DNA from: an uncultured Jeotgalicoccus sp.
Lineage (GTDB): Bacteria > Bacillota > Bacilli > Staphylococcales > Salinicoccaceae
Length of the DNA: 11,618 nucleotides
Assembly: GCA_947631305.1 (NCBI GenBank)
Contig: CANRKV010000033.1
Coordinates: 1 to 11,618, forward strand
Direction: 5' to 3'
A program made the translations under genes and the position numbers. Shown here piece after piece: positions 1 to 6,934 of this stretch (position 1 is its first letter; each line of letters starts with the position of its first letter). The notes under the pieces are model-generated. The model searched no databases, was not told where the DNA came from, and was given only the letters and a program-made list of their open reading frames with translations.

Positions 1-1524
1 CGGGAAACGAAGTACAGTACGTCGAAGCCGTCTGTAAAACGTCCAACGAGAATGACTATTTCAAAAGCGCGACAGGTTCCTTCTTCTGTTTACGGTTTGA
101 AAAAACCAGTGCGTACGGAGCGGGATGAGCGCGAAGTTTATCTTGAAAAATTTAAAAACTATAATTCTGTAATTGTCGATAAAATCGTCCGGGAACGGAC
201 TGAGCGTGAAAAACGTAAAGATAAACAGAAAATGAAAGAACAGCAGCAGCGTGCAGAGCTGGCCGCATTGAAGAAAAAAAGAGATGCGCAGAGAGCAAAT
301 GGTGAAGCTGTCAGGCAAAAACCGCCAACGAGAGAAAAACAGCATGATACACTGAGTGTACTCGGTACAAAGCAGGATAAACTGCGTGAAAAACAGCAGG
401 CATCGACCGGCAAACGAATCGGTCCGAATGCTACGCAGCCGGGCATAAGCATGCTCGGAAATGCGCAGACTGCGGATTATAAAGAGCCGGACAAGGCGCT
501 GTGGGAAAAAATTGATGCAGCATTTATTAAACTTAATGTTGAAGGGCGTGTCATCAGCTATACTTCAAACGGTGTAATCGGCCGTTATGAAGTGAAATTG
601 AATCGGGCGTTCAGAGTCAGCAACATCCCGCGTTTAAATGCCGCTCTGAAAGAAGAACTGGGCCTCGGCGACCTGCGTATTATGAGTCCGCTTATCGGAA
701 CGTCTAATATCGGACTCGAAGTACCGCTGGAAAATGTGCGTCCGATAACATTCCGCACGCTGTTTGAAGCGAGCAGTTTAAAATTACGTAAAAGTGATTA
801 TAAATTTGTTATCGGGAAAACAGTTGACGATAAAATTTTCAGTTATGAATTGTCAAAAGCAGGACATGTTTTAATTTACGGCAATCAGCCTAATTACGAT
901 ACGAATGTGATTGATAATATTTTATTATCACTTCTGATGAACCATAACCCTAATGATTTAAAAGTCGCTATCGCAGCGGATGATGACAAATATGACGATT
1001 ATTTGGATGTACCGCATTCATTTGGCAGCAGAGTGTCCCCGGGTGATCCGGAAGCTCTGAAAATGTTTATGCATGAGCTGAATGAACGCAGTGTGCAGTT
1101 CAGAAGAGCGCATGTGAGAAATATTCAAAGCTATAACAGCCGTGTAAAATTTGAATCCAGAAAAGCGACATTAGTAATTATCATCGATGATCTTTCAGCA
1201 CTGCTGCAGAATAAAAACCCGGAAGCAGTACGCTCCCTGATACAGATTTTAAAACAGGGTAAACCTCTCGGTATGCATGTGATTGCAAATTATGCGAATA
1301 CAGATTCGGGTATTCGCTACGAGCTGTTACAGCTGCTGCAGACTAAAATCGCATTTTACGATGCAGATAATAATACAGTCGGCGGTACGGATGAACTGAC
1401 ACAGGGCAATGATGCACTTGCTGTCATTCCTACTTCCAACAAACCGAACCGGATATCAATCGGTACGGTAAATAAAATAGTAAAACAAAGTGTGTTTGAT
1501 CACATAAAACATAATAATCGATGA
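1..1524 (+). CDS. FtsK/SpoIIIE/SftA-family protein with degenerate ATPase motifs (5' partial)
   Basis: The frame is open to the left edge of the window, so the 5' end and any membrane segments lie outside; the ATG at 52 has no Shine-Dalgarno site and is probably internal. What is seen: a Lys/Arg/Glu/Gln-rich linker (about nt 100-480), then a region resembling the FtsK alpha domain (about 500-760) and the beta RecA-like motor (about 790-1500). Family members are DNA translocases acting at the division septum. Here the Walker A position (nt 880-906, after HVLIY) reads GNQPNYDTN instead of a G-x-x-G-x-G-K-S loop. Walker B (about 1171-1200) reads LVIIIDDLSALL, so the Glu after the Asp is Asp. The ATQRPS-like segment is also lost (ANYANTDSG). 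The protein ends where the motor ends, with no gamma winged-helix domain. It sits directly before murC, where Bacillus has sftA and S. aureus its FtsK paralogue. The reading frame is uninterrupted, so it is probably functional but not as an ATP-driven motor. Confidence 0.8.
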   Translation, partial: RETKYSTSKPSVKRPTRMTISKARQVPSSVYGLKKPVRTERDEREVYLEKFKNYNSVIVDKIVRERTEREKRKDKQKMKEQQQRAELAALKKKRDAQRANGEAVRQKPPTREKQHDTLSVLGTKQDKLREKQQASTGKRIGPNATQPGISMLGNAQTADYKEPDKALWEKIDAAFIKLNVEGRVISYTSNGVIGRYEVKLNRAFRVSNIPRLNAALKEELGLGDLRIMSPLIGTSNIGLEVPLENVRPITFRTLFEASSLKLRKSDYKFVIGKTVDDKIFSYELSKAGHVLIYGNQPNYDTNVIDNILLSLLMNHNPNDLKVAIAADDDKYDDYLDVPHSFGSRVSPGDPEALKMFMHELNERSVQFRRAHVRNIQSYNSRVKFESRKATLVIIIDDLSALLQNKNPEAVRSLIQILKQGKPLGMHVIANYANTDSGIRYELLQLLQTKIAFYDADNNTVGGTDELTQGNDALAVIPTSNKPNRISIGTVNKIVKQSVFDHIKHNNR

Positions 1525-1539
1525 AAGATTGGTGTAATC

Positions 1540-2841
1540 GTGAAGAAATATCATTTTATCGGAATAAAGGGTGCGGGAATGAGCGCTCTTGCTCAGGTTC
1601 TCTTTGACATTGGTCATGAAGTGCAGGGTTCTGATATTGAAAACGAAGTATTTACAGAAGGTCCTCTGCGTAAAAAAGGGATAAAAATATTACCCTTTTC
1701 CGAAGATAATATCGTTGAAGGCATGACATATATTGCCGGAAATGCATTTAAAGATGACCATCCGGAAATTAAAAAAGCTAATGAAATGGGCCTTGAAGTC
1801 ATCCGCTATCACGTGTTTTTAGCAGACTTTATGAGCAATTATATTTCTATCGGTGTGACCGGCTCACATGGAAAGACGTCGACGACAGGTCTTCTTTCGC
1901 ACGTGATGAACGGCGATGTGGATACGACGTATCTTATCGGAGACGGCACTGGTTTCGGCATGCCGGAAAGCAAATATTTCACGTTTGAATCATGCGAATA
2001 TAAGCGTCATTTCCTGAGCTATTATCCGGACTATGCAATCATTACAAATATAGATTTTGATCACCCTGACTACTTTAATGATATTTCAGATGTCGTTGAT
2101 GCGTTTAAGGAAATGGCTTCGCAGGTGAAGAAATGCATTATTGCATACGGCAATGATCCGCATATTGATGAAATTAAAAACCAGGTGCCGGCTATGCTGA
2201 CTTACGGTATTGACAGCAATGATGATATTGTTGCGAAAAATATTAAAGTGACTGAAAAAGGTACTTCTTTTGATGTGGACATTAAAGGTGAGCATTTTGA
2301 CACGTTTAAAATCCCGATGTTCGGCGATCATCTCGTATTAAATTCACTGGCAGTTATCGGAGTATGTTATTTAGAGAAACTGGATATTGAGATAATTAAA
2401 GAATCATTCTTAAATTATAAAGGCGTAAAACGCCGTTTTTCCGAAACTAAACTTCATAACATGGTCATCGTGGATGACTATGCGCATCATCCGAAAGAAA
2501 TCGACGCGACGCTTGAAACAGCGCGAAAGAAATATCCGGAGCGTGAGATTATTTCGGTATTCCAGCCGCATACATTCTCGCGTACGGAAAAGTTCCTGCA
2601 GGAATTTGCAGATGTGCTGTCAACGTCCGATAAAGCGTATATCGTAGATATTTTTGGTTCGGCGCGTGAAGCGAGCGGAACTTTATCGAGTAAAGATCTT
2701 GTCGATTTAATACCGGGAGCAGAACTGTTAACAGAAGCTGACCTTGAGCGCCTCGATAAACATGCAGACGGCGTGATTATATTTATGGGTGCAGGAGATA
2801 TCCAGAAATATGAGAAACGCTTCACGGAATTACTATCTTAA
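1540..2841 (+). CDS. murC: UDP-N-acetylmuramate--L-alanine ligase MurC
   Basis: Cytoplasmic ATP-dependent ligase that adds L-alanine to UDP-N-acetylmuramic acid, the first step in building the peptidoglycan stem peptide. The 433-residue product is close to the usual staphylococcal length of about 437. The N-terminal nucleotide-sugar-binding motif is HFIGIKGAGMSAL (residues 5-17). The Mur ligase P-loop is GVTGSHGKTSTT (105-116, Lys112). The central-domain segment TNIDFDHPDYF lies at 169-179, VKRRF at 296-300, the C-terminal domain motif DDYAHHP at 312-318 and FQPHTFSRT at 341-349. Start is GTG at 1540, giving the canonical MKKYHFIG N-terminus; the Shine-Dalgarno site is weak. Only 15 bases separate it from the upstream FtsK-like stop, and no promoter or terminator is visible between them, so the two are probably co-transcribed. 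Confidence 0.97.
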   Translation: MKKYHFIGIKGAGMSALAQVLFDIGHEVQGSDIENEVFTEGPLRKKGIKILPFSEDNIVEGMTYIAGNAFKDDHPEIKKANEMGLEVIRYHVFLADFMSNYISIGVTGSHGKTSTTGLLSHVMNGDVDTTYLIGDGTGFGMPESKYFTFESCEYKRHFLSYYPDYAIITNIDFDHPDYFNDISDVVDAFKEMASQVKKCIIAYGNDPHIDEIKNQVPAMLTYGIDSNDDIVAKNIKVTEKGTSFDVDIKGEHFDTFKIPMFGDHLVLNSLAVIGVCYLEKLDIEIIKESFLNYKGVKRRFSETKLHNMVIVDDYAHHPKEIDATLETARKKYPEREIISVFQPHTFSRTEKFLQEFADVLSTSDKAYIVDIFGSAREASGTLSSKDLVDLIPGAELLTEADLERLDKHADGVIIFMGAGDIQKYEKRFTELLS

Positions 2842-2867
2842 AAATACAAAAAGTATATAAAATAAAT

Positions 2868-2893
2868 GTTTATATCATTGTGAATTAGGTTAT
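2868..2893 (+). promoter_or_regulatory. Candidate sigma-B-type promoter for ytxG-ytxH
   Basis: GTTTAT (2868-2873), a 14-base spacer, then GGTTAT (2888-2893). This is close to the sigma-B consensus GTTTAA-N12-14-GGGTAT, and the ytxGHJ operon of Bacillus subtilis is a known sigma-B target. A sigma-A alternative in the same stretch (TTTATA at 2869 with TATGAT at 2891, spacer 16) fits less well. The predicted start would be near 2900, about 35 bases before the ATG. Confidence 0.5.
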
Positions 2894-2934
2894 GATAATT
2901 AAGAATACAGAAAAGAAATATTGGAGGCGTTAAA

Positions 2935-3408
2935 ATGGATTGGCAAATAGTATTATATATTGCCGCGGGTGTTGCCGCGATTGCATTTTTAGTATTATGT
3001 ATCGCAATTGCAGTTGTACTGTTCTCGGTTAAGAAAAACCTGGACCACGTAGCCAGCACATTAGATGGACTGGATGGTCAAATTCAGGGGATTACTCGTG
3101 AGTCGACAGATCTTCTGCACAAATCAAATCGTTTAGTTGAAGATATTCAAGGTAAATCTGAAAAACTTAATGCTGTAGTAGATGCAGTGCAGGGTGTTGG
3201 TTATTCTGTAACTAACTTAAATGATTCTGTCGACCGTGTTACGAATTCAGTTACGCATAACATTTCTCAAAATGAAGAGAAAATTTCACAGGTTGTACAA
3301 TGGTCAAACGTTGCAATGGAAATTGCAGACAAATGGCAGGTAAGACAGCAGCAGCGCAACAGAGCTTACAATAAAGTTAATGTGGACGGGCAGTCAGAGA
3401 ATTTATAA
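2935..3408 (+). CDS. ytxG: DUF948 membrane-anchored protein, YtxG-like
   Basis: A 157-residue protein with one N-terminal membrane segment (about residues 5-31) followed by SVKKNL and a long region with heptad-like spacing and many Ser/Asn/Asp/Val residues (about 38-125), reminiscent of methyl-accepting-chemotaxis-type coiled coils, then a basic Gln/Arg-rich tail. This is the standard DUF948 (YtxG) layout; the molecular function is not established, and membership of the general-stress regulon in Bacillus is the best hint. A strong GGAGG (2923-2927) precedes the ATG at 2935. It is followed 35 bases later by the YtxH-like gene, with which it almost certainly forms an operon, as in Bacillus and staphylococci between murC and ccpA. 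Confidence 0.85.
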   Translation: MDWQIVLYIAAGVAAIAFLVLCIAIAVVLFSVKKNLDHVASTLDGLDGQIQGITRESTDLLHKSNRLVEDIQGKSEKLNAVVDAVQGVGYSVTNLNDSVDRVTNSVTHNISQNEEKISQVVQWSNVAMEIADKWQVRQQQRNRAYNKVNVDGQSENL

Positions 3409-3443
3409 CAGCTCAATGATTGATCCTGTTTGGAGGTTAGATC

Positions 3444-3899
3444 ATGGAAACGTATAACAGAGACAGACATGTAAAAGGTGTCGAGAGTTATGATGCTCAG
3501 ATTGAAACATCAACCGGCCGTGATTTTACGGTAGGCCTCGCACTTGGCTTATTCGTCGGCGTTGTAGGCGGTCTGTTTATCGCTCCTAAATCAGGCGATG
3601 CTTTAAGAGACGATATTAAGAAAGTCCAGGATTCAATGGTCAATGACCAGAGCGATGGACCTTCAATGTCAGAAAAGCTCGATGAAAAAGTCAGCGATGT
3701 TAAACAGATGGTTAAAGACAAAAAAGCTGAAATGGATGAAAAATCACGAGTGAAAAAGCTTGATGAAACAGCAGTTCATGCTCAGCAGCAGGCGATTAGA
3801 GAAGAAGCAGCAGATAATAATCTGCAGCAACCGAATGTAGTCGATATGTCTAAATACGCTGAGAAATCCGGTTCAGCACCAAAAAATTCGGATAAATAA
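3444..3899 (+). CDS. ytxH: YtxH-domain general-stress-type protein
   Basis: A 151-residue protein. The YtxH signature is the glycine-rich membrane segment VGLALGLFVGVVGGLFIAPK (residues 30-49) followed by SGDALR. A charged, Lys/Glu/Asp-rich, probably helical tail fills the rest (about 55-150) and ends in a low-complexity Ser/Lys/Asn stretch. Single-pass anchoring is likely; the biochemical role is unknown. The start ATG at 3444 has GGAGG at 3432-3436. It is the last gene before a strong terminator, so the unit is ytxG-ytxH; the third Bacillus gene (ytxJ) and the DAHP synthase gene that often precedes ccpA are not present here. Confidence 0.83.
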   Translation: METYNRDRHVKGVESYDAQIETSTGRDFTVGLALGLFVGVVGGLFIAPKSGDALRDDIKKVQDSMVNDQSDGPSMSEKLDEKVSDVKQMVKDKKAEMDEKSRVKKLDETAVHAQQQAIREEAADNNLQQPNVVDMSKYAEKSGSAPKNSDK

Positions 3900-3929
3900 T
3901 TCAGTCACTCCATGTGACTGAATTTTTTT
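3898..3929 (+). terminator. Rho-independent terminator after ytxH
   Basis: Perfect 11-base stem AATTCAGTCAC (3898-3908) and GTGACTGAATT (3914-3924), a 5-base loop TCCAT, and a run of seven T (3923-3929). It overlaps the last bases of the ytxH stop codon and closes the ytxG-ytxH unit, insulating it from ccpA. Confidence 0.93.
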
Positions 3930-3973
3930 GTTATAATATTGTTACATATGCAGTACCATTAAAGGCGAAAATT

Positions 3974-3982
3974 TGGTATTAT
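3974..3982 (+). promoter_or_regulatory. Candidate extended -10 promoter of ccpA
   Basis: TGGTATTAT (3974-3982) fits an extended -10 element (TG-n-TATAAT with one mismatch). The hexamer 17 bases upstream (TACCAT, 3954-3959) is a poor -35, which extended -10 promoters tolerate. Transcription would begin near 3989. TACCA (3954-3958) and TGGTA (3974-3978) also form a small dyad across the promoter. ccpA needs its own promoter because a strong terminator lies just upstream. Confidence 0.45.
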
Positions 3983-3985
3983 TAA

Positions 3986-3999
3986 TTAAAACGTTTACA
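3986..3999 (+). promoter_or_regulatory. cre-like CcpA operator in the ccpA leader
   Basis: TTAAAACGTTTACA matches 13 of 14 positions of the cre consensus TGWAANCGNTNWCA; the only mismatch is T for G at position 2. It would overlap the start of transcription from the extended -10 element just upstream and lies 27 bases before the ATG, a layout suited to negative autoregulation as described for staphylococcal ccpA. Confidence 0.55.
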
Positions 4000-4026
4000 T
4001 TTTCACATTAGACTCGGAGGGATATT

Positions 4027-5016
4027 ATGACAGTTACTATATACGATGTGGCTAGAGAAGCAAAAGTCTCAATGGCAACAGTTTCTAGAGTCTTAAATGG
4101 TAATCCAAACGTCAAACCTGAAACAAGAAAAAAAGTTAAAGATGTTATAGATAGATTAAACTATCGGCCGAATGCGGTTGCCAGAGGACTTGCAAGCAAA
4201 AAAACAACAACAGTCGGCGTGATAATTCCAGACATTTCAGACCTTTATTATTCAGCATTGGCGCGGGGACTTGAAGACATCGCAGAAATGTATAATTATC
4301 AAATTATTATTACAAACACAGATCAGGATCCAAAGAAAGAACGCAATGCCTTTTTAAACCTGGTAAGCAAACAGGTAGATGGTATTATTTTCCTTGGCGG
4401 TAAACTGAACAGTGAAGTGCTGCAGGATATTGAAAATTCTAAAGTACCAGTAGTTGTATGCGGATCTGGCGAAGAAGCAAACGATATTCCGTATGTTAAT
4501 ATCAATTACTATGAAGCAGCAAAAGAAGTAGCAGCGAAATTAATTGCTGACGGCACTAAAAATATCTGTTTCGTCACAGCTGGATATTCACGTTTCCAGG
4601 AATCACGTATGGTCAAGGGCATGAATGAAGCATATGCTGAAGCTGGACTGAACGCGGACGACTATTTAACGACAGAAGAAGCTGGGGATTACGAAAAAGG
4701 TAAAGAAATATTCGGTAAACTGCTTGATACAGACCGCGATGCGGTAATCGTTATCAGTGATGAAACAGCGATTGGCATACTGCACGGCGGACACGAACAC
4801 GGTGTGGCAATGCCGCAGCGCCTGCAAATCATCAGCTGTTCAAACACAAGACTCGTGACGATGGTAAGACCAAAAATCTCGAGCATCGCAGTACCATTAT
4901 ATGACCTCGGTGCAGTAGGAATGAGATTACTGACTAAACTGATGAATGAAGAAGCAGTAGACTCTAAATCAGTAGTACTTCCATACAGCATTGATTACCG
5001 TACAACAACAAGATAA
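4027..5016 (+). CDS. ccpA: Catabolite control protein A (LacI/GalR family)
   Basis: Cytoplasmic transcription factor that, bound to HPr-Ser46-P, represses or activates genes through cre sites in response to preferred sugars. The 329-residue length equals that of the S. aureus protein. The N-terminal helix-turn-helix is TIYDVAREAKVSMATVSRVL (residues 4-23), and the hinge helix RPNAVARGLASKK (47-59) inserts its leucine into the centre of cre. The periplasmic-binding-protein-like core follows, with GVIIPDISDLYYSALARGLE (64-83), KQVDGIIFLGG (115-125) and NTRLVTMVRP (273-282). GGAGGG (4016-4021) gives a strong Shine-Dalgarno site for the ATG at 4027. The gene is monocistronic between two terminators and converges with acuC. 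Targets likely include the nearby acsA/acuA region and its own promoter, both of which have cre-like sites. Confidence 0.97.
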   Translation: MTVTIYDVAREAKVSMATVSRVLNGNPNVKPETRKKVKDVIDRLNYRPNAVARGLASKKTTTVGVIIPDISDLYYSALARGLEDIAEMYNYQIIITNTDQDPKKERNAFLNLVSKQVDGIIFLGGKLNSEVLQDIENSKVPVVVCGSGEEANDIPYVNINYYEAAKEVAAKLIADGTKNICFVTAGYSRFQESRMVKGMNEAYAEAGLNADDYLTTEEAGDYEKGKEIFGKLLDTDRDAVIVISDETAIGILHGGHEHGVAMPQRLQIISCSNTRLVTMVRPKISSIAVPLYDLGAVGMRLLTKLMNEEAVDSKSVVLPYSIDYRTTTR

Positions 5017-5024
5017 TTAATAGA

Positions 5025-5072
5025 AAAAACCGGAGAACCTGTCTCTTTACTGAGAAGGCTGCTCCGGTTTTT
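5025..5072. terminator. Bidirectional terminator between ccpA and acuC
   Basis: An 11-base stem AAAAACCGGAG (5025-5035) and CTCCGGTTTTT (5062-5072) encloses a 26-base loop that contains smaller pairings (CTC/GAG, CCT/AGG). T-runs follow the stem on both strands, so it can stop ccpA on the plus strand and acuC on the minus strand, as expected for a convergent pair. The 63 bases between it and the acuC stop hold nothing recognisable. Confidence 0.85.
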
Positions 5073-5135
5073 GTATTTTATGATTGGTATGGACAAAGGT
5101 GGATTCAACAGAATTCACACAGCTGAAATTTTCAC

Positions 5136-6281
5136 TCACTGTTCCAAATACATTATAATCCGCTCAAGCGTACTTTTATTTTTCTCTGATATTTCAACTC
5201 TCCGCGGAATTTCTGTAAAGTCTTCAAGTGTATCTTCCCAGAGTACGGGGAAGTCTACTTTACATTGCTCTTTGTATTTACCGATAAATTCTTCCGGCAG
5301 AAATCCTGACGGTGCATCCATATGTTTCATTGCAAGCCATATCTGACTCCACATGCGGGGGACAACCTGCCAGATATTATAGCCGCCGCCTCCGACTGCA
5401 ATCCATTTGCCTGCAGTGTACTTGTCTGCCATCTGGCGGACGAAGCGCGGGATTTCCTCATAGGATTTCGATGTCAGTGACAGATGGGTCATCGGATCCC
5501 TGAAGTGGGCGTCAACGCCGTTCTGACTGAGAATAACGTCAGGTTCGAATGATTGTATTACACGTTCAAGACTTGTTTTAAATACTTCTAAAAATGATTC
5601 ATCTTCTGTAAATGCATCAATCGGCAGGTTCACTGTATAGCCGAAGCCTTCTTCTGTACCGCGTTCTGTGGCACTGCCAGTGCCCGGGAACAAATACCGG
5701 CCTGTTTCATGTATCGAGTACGTCACGACATCATTACGGTTGTAAAACGTCCATTGCACACCGTCTCCGTGGTGGGCGTCTGTATCGATATACAACACCT
5801 TTTTGCCGTATTTCTGTGTAATGTATTCACAGGCGATCGCAGTGTCATTATAAACACAAAATCCGCTCGCTTTACCGCTGAATCCGTGGTGCAGCCCGCC
5901 GGCAAGGCTGAGCGCCTTATCGGTTTCTCCCGACATGACCAGATCCACTGCAGTTAATGTTGCGCCGACGAGAGCAGCACATTTTTCATGCATATTTTTA
6001 AAACTCGGTGTATCTTCTGAATCAAGACCGTATTTTGCCAGTTCTTCTGCAGCCAGTTTACCGTGTCCCGCTGCCCGCACGGCTTCGATATAATCCGGTG
6101 AATGTACTAGCTTAAGTTCCTCATCAGTCGCAATACGCGGTTTAATAATATCCTCATCATTTAAAAATCCGGCATCCGTTAATAAATCCGTTGTTAATTT
6201 TAAGCGCATCTGATTAAAAGGATGAGTATCATTAAACCGGTATTTAAGCAGTTCATCGTTATAAACATACAGGGGTTTCAT
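5136..6281 (-). CDS. acuC: Acetoin utilization protein AcuC, AcsA deacetylase
   Basis: Zinc-dependent class I-type histone-deacetylase-family enzyme that removes the acetyl group from the active-site lysine of acetyl-CoA synthetase, switching it back on without NAD+. The product has 381 residues (Bacillus 387). Seen: GGLHHGF (residues 128-134, general-base histidines 131 and 132), YIDTDAHHGDGVQ (164-176, zinc ligands Asp168 and His170), the third zinc ligand in NGVDAHFRDP (Asp257), and GGGGY (297-301, transition-state Tyr301). All catalytic residues are intact. Its ATG overlaps the acuB stop by one base (TAATG), implying translational coupling, and it is the last gene of the acuA-acuB-acuC operon, ending before the terminator shared with ccpA. 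The name comes from an acetoin phenotype in Bacillus and does not describe the reaction. Confidence 0.95.
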   Translation of the reverse strand: MKPLYVYNDELLKYRFNDTHPFNQMRLKLTTDLLTDAGFLNDEDIIKPRIATDEELKLVHSPDYIEAVRAAGHGKLAAEELAKYGLDSEDTPSFKNMHEKCAALVGATLTAVDLVMSGETDKALSLAGGLHHGFSGKASGFCVYNDTAIACEYITQKYGKKVLYIDTDAHHGDGVQWTFYNRNDVVTYSIHETGRYLFPGTGSATERGTEEGFGYTVNLPIDAFTEDESFLEVFKTSLERVIQSFEPDVILSQNGVDAHFRDPMTHLSLTSKSYEEIPRFVRQMADKYTAGKWIAVGGGGYNIWQVVPRMWSQIWLAMKHMDAPSGFLPEEFIGKYKEQCKVDFPVLWEDTLEDFTEIPRRVEISEKNKSTLERIIMYLEQ

Positions 6282-6916
6282 TACGACATCTCGCTCGGAT
6301 CCAGTACATTAAATCCGGATTCTTTTAATTTTTCTATAGCAATTAACGGATTCATTGCATCGATGCGGAGGACGATAATTTTATGATCTTTTTTATCAGC
6401 ATCAGGATAAATTGAAATGCTGACAATTTTAATATTCAGGTCTTTAAATACTTTGCCGATATCAAATATCACACCCATGCGGTCTTTAATATCGATTTCA
6501 ATAATAGAGCCGGGTTCTTTAATACCCGTCAGCTCAAGAAATGTATTGAGCATATCTTTCTGCGTCACAATGCCGACGATTTTCTTGCCGCGCATAACGG
6601 GAATTGCACCGATTGCAAAGTGGTAAAAATCTTTCGCAATCTCTTCGACAAAGTCGAGCGGATGGCAGGTTGTGACCTGCTGACGCATAATTTTCCCCAG
6701 CTCCAGATCCAGTGACAGATCCGCATCTTTACTCGCGATGGACGGCAAAGCGAGGTTCACGTCTTTATCTGAAATGATTCCTGCTAAGTTATCATCATCA
6801 TCTACAATCGGAATATGCCGGATCGACAGACGGCTCATCATATTCATCGCCTCGTGTATCGTATCGTTAACGTGGAGTGTCTCCACGGGAGAAGTCATAA
6901 TTCTTTCTACTAGCAT
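6281..6916 (-). CDS. acuB: CBS-ACT domain protein AcuB
   Basis: From the ATG at 6916 the protein has 211 residues and starts MLVERIM, like Bacillus AcuB (MIVEQIM). An in-frame GTG at 6928 would add four residues but lies inside the Shine-Dalgarno sequence (GAGGGG, 6928-6933), so the ATG is preferred. Domains: CBS 1 (about 1-58, with SIRHIPIVDDDDNLAGIISDKD), CBS 2 (about 74-130, with AIGAIPV and KIVGIVTQKDML) and an ACT domain (about 137-208, beginning PGSIIEIDIKDRMG). CBS pairs usually bind adenosyl nucleotides and ACT domains small ligands, so a sensory role is likely, but the role of AcuB is not defined. Its position between the acetylase and deacetylase genes, with an 18-base gap to acuA and a one-base overlap with acuC, suggests it tunes the AcsA acetylation switch (inference). 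Confidence 0.92.
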   Translation of the reverse strand: MLVERIMTSPVETLHVNDTIHEAMNMMSRLSIRHIPIVDDDDNLAGIISDKDVNLALPSIASKDADLSLDLELGKIMRQQVTTCHPLDFVEEIAKDFYHFAIGAIPVMRGKKIVGIVTQKDMLNTFLELTGIKEPGSIIEIDIKDRMGVIFDIGKVFKDLNIKIVSISIYPDADKKDHKIIVLRIDAMNPLIAIEKLKESGFNVLDPSEMS

Positions 6917-6934
6917 ATGCAATCGCACCCCTCG

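Noticed and set aside
52..54. ATG 52 as the true start of the FtsK-like gene
   Set aside because: The frame is open to base 1, there is no ribosome-binding site before 52, and family members have long N-terminal regions upstream of the motor, so this is an internal methionine.
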